From an uncultured Campylobacter sp. (GTDB lineage Bacteria > Campylobacterota > Campylobacteria > Campylobacterales > Campylobacteraceae), in NCBI RefSeq assembly GCF_938030815.1, contig NZ_CALHII010000107.1, positions 1 through 6,332 on the forward strand: a DNA stretch of 6,332 nucleotides. The letters are read 5' to 3'. The notes under the pieces were generated by a model. The model had not been told where the DNA came from. It searched no databases and saw only the letters and a program-made list of their open reading frames with translations. The translations under genes were made by a program, and so were the position numbers. Below are positions 5,996 through 6,332 of this stretch, one piece after another (within the stretch, counting starts at the first letter, position 1; each line of letters starts with the position of its first letter).

Positions 5996-6332
5996 CGACT
6001 TTGGTTTTTACCGCTACTAAAATTTGCGACTTAGACGGTAATGGACTCTGTTTTTTGCGGCAGATAAATTTGAAATTTTGCGCTATCGCAGAAAATAAAT
6101 TTTAAAATTCTACGCCGCGTAAAATAAATTTAAAATTTGCCGCGCCGCACGCTTTTCGTTCGGTTTTACCATTTCGCCGACACGCGGTAAAATTGAGCGA
6201 GCCGTGAGCTTGCAATATAAATTTTGGCGATTTAGCAGTAAATTTTAGTAAAATTTGCGAGGTTTGCAGCGCAAATTTGCAGCGATAAAATTTTGCGTTG
6301 GCTTCGGCGCAAAGCGCACCGATTAAGAAACT
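5996..6332. other. AT-rich intergenic tail, no supported gene
   Basis: The stretch is packed with AAATTT/TAAAATTT words. It includes a short direct repeat of TTTGCAGCG (6263-6271 and 6276-6284) around the palindrome GCAAATTTGC (6271-6280). A 7-bp inverted repeat (5988-5994 with 6009-6015) overlaps the stop codon of the preceding gene but has no T tract, so it is only a weak terminator candidate. A minus-strand frame is open from the window edge to a TAA at 6102-6104, but its sequence reads as translated AAATTT filler (KFY, ANFKF). I do not support it as a gene, though the tail of one beyond the edge cannot be excluded. Confidence 0.6.

Overview
The window reads as chromosomal DNA of an epsilonproteobacterium, most likely a Campylobacter of the higher-GC human oral group (the C. 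gracilis / C. showae / C. rectus type). The clues are the very frequent AAATTT/TAAAATTT words, the protein families present, A-rich AGGAG ribosome binding sites and TATAAT -10 boxes without an obvious -35. The genus is inferred from style and cannot be proved by eye. The first ~90 bases are not bacterial: they are degenerate ATTCC pentamers of the human satellite II/III type, so the left end is almost certainly a chimeric join with host DNA.

Layout from left to right: (1) human-like satellite, 1 to ~90. (2) On the minus strand, a selenocysteine tRNA gene (201-295) with a consensus -10 box just upstream, preceded by the C-terminal part of an RND/MMPL-type exporter (324-1412). The exporter lacks its whole first half and has a 15-bp tandem repeat at its N-terminal edge. 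(3) On the plus strand, a tight three-gene operon: a CidA/LrgA holin-like protein, LrgB, and a cytidylate-kinase-like P-loop protein. It ends at a perfect 18-bp-stem hairpin. (4) A ~260-bp AT-rich gap. (5) A cysteine-rich multi-zinc-ribbon protein whose C-terminus resembles the YwqG(DUF1963)/PDCD2 fold. (6) An unrecognised 352-aa soluble acidic protein with its own consensus -10 box. (7) A 337-bp AT-rich tail with no supported gene.

Working together: LrgA and LrgB form a membrane pair linked in other bacteria to murein hydrolase control and to uptake of pyruvate-like carboxylates. The co-transcribed kinase-like protein is an unexpected partner and the best functional lead here. The tRNA-Sec implies a selenoprotein such as formate dehydrogenase elsewhere in the genome. 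The last two genes are codirectional neighbours of unknown role.

No wholly new multi-gene system can be claimed from this sequence. The points most worth following are the lrgAB-kinase operon, the half-exporter with its in-frame pentapeptide repeat, the zinc-ribbon/unknown gene pair, the tRNA-Sec without an encoded CCA, and the host-DNA chimera.
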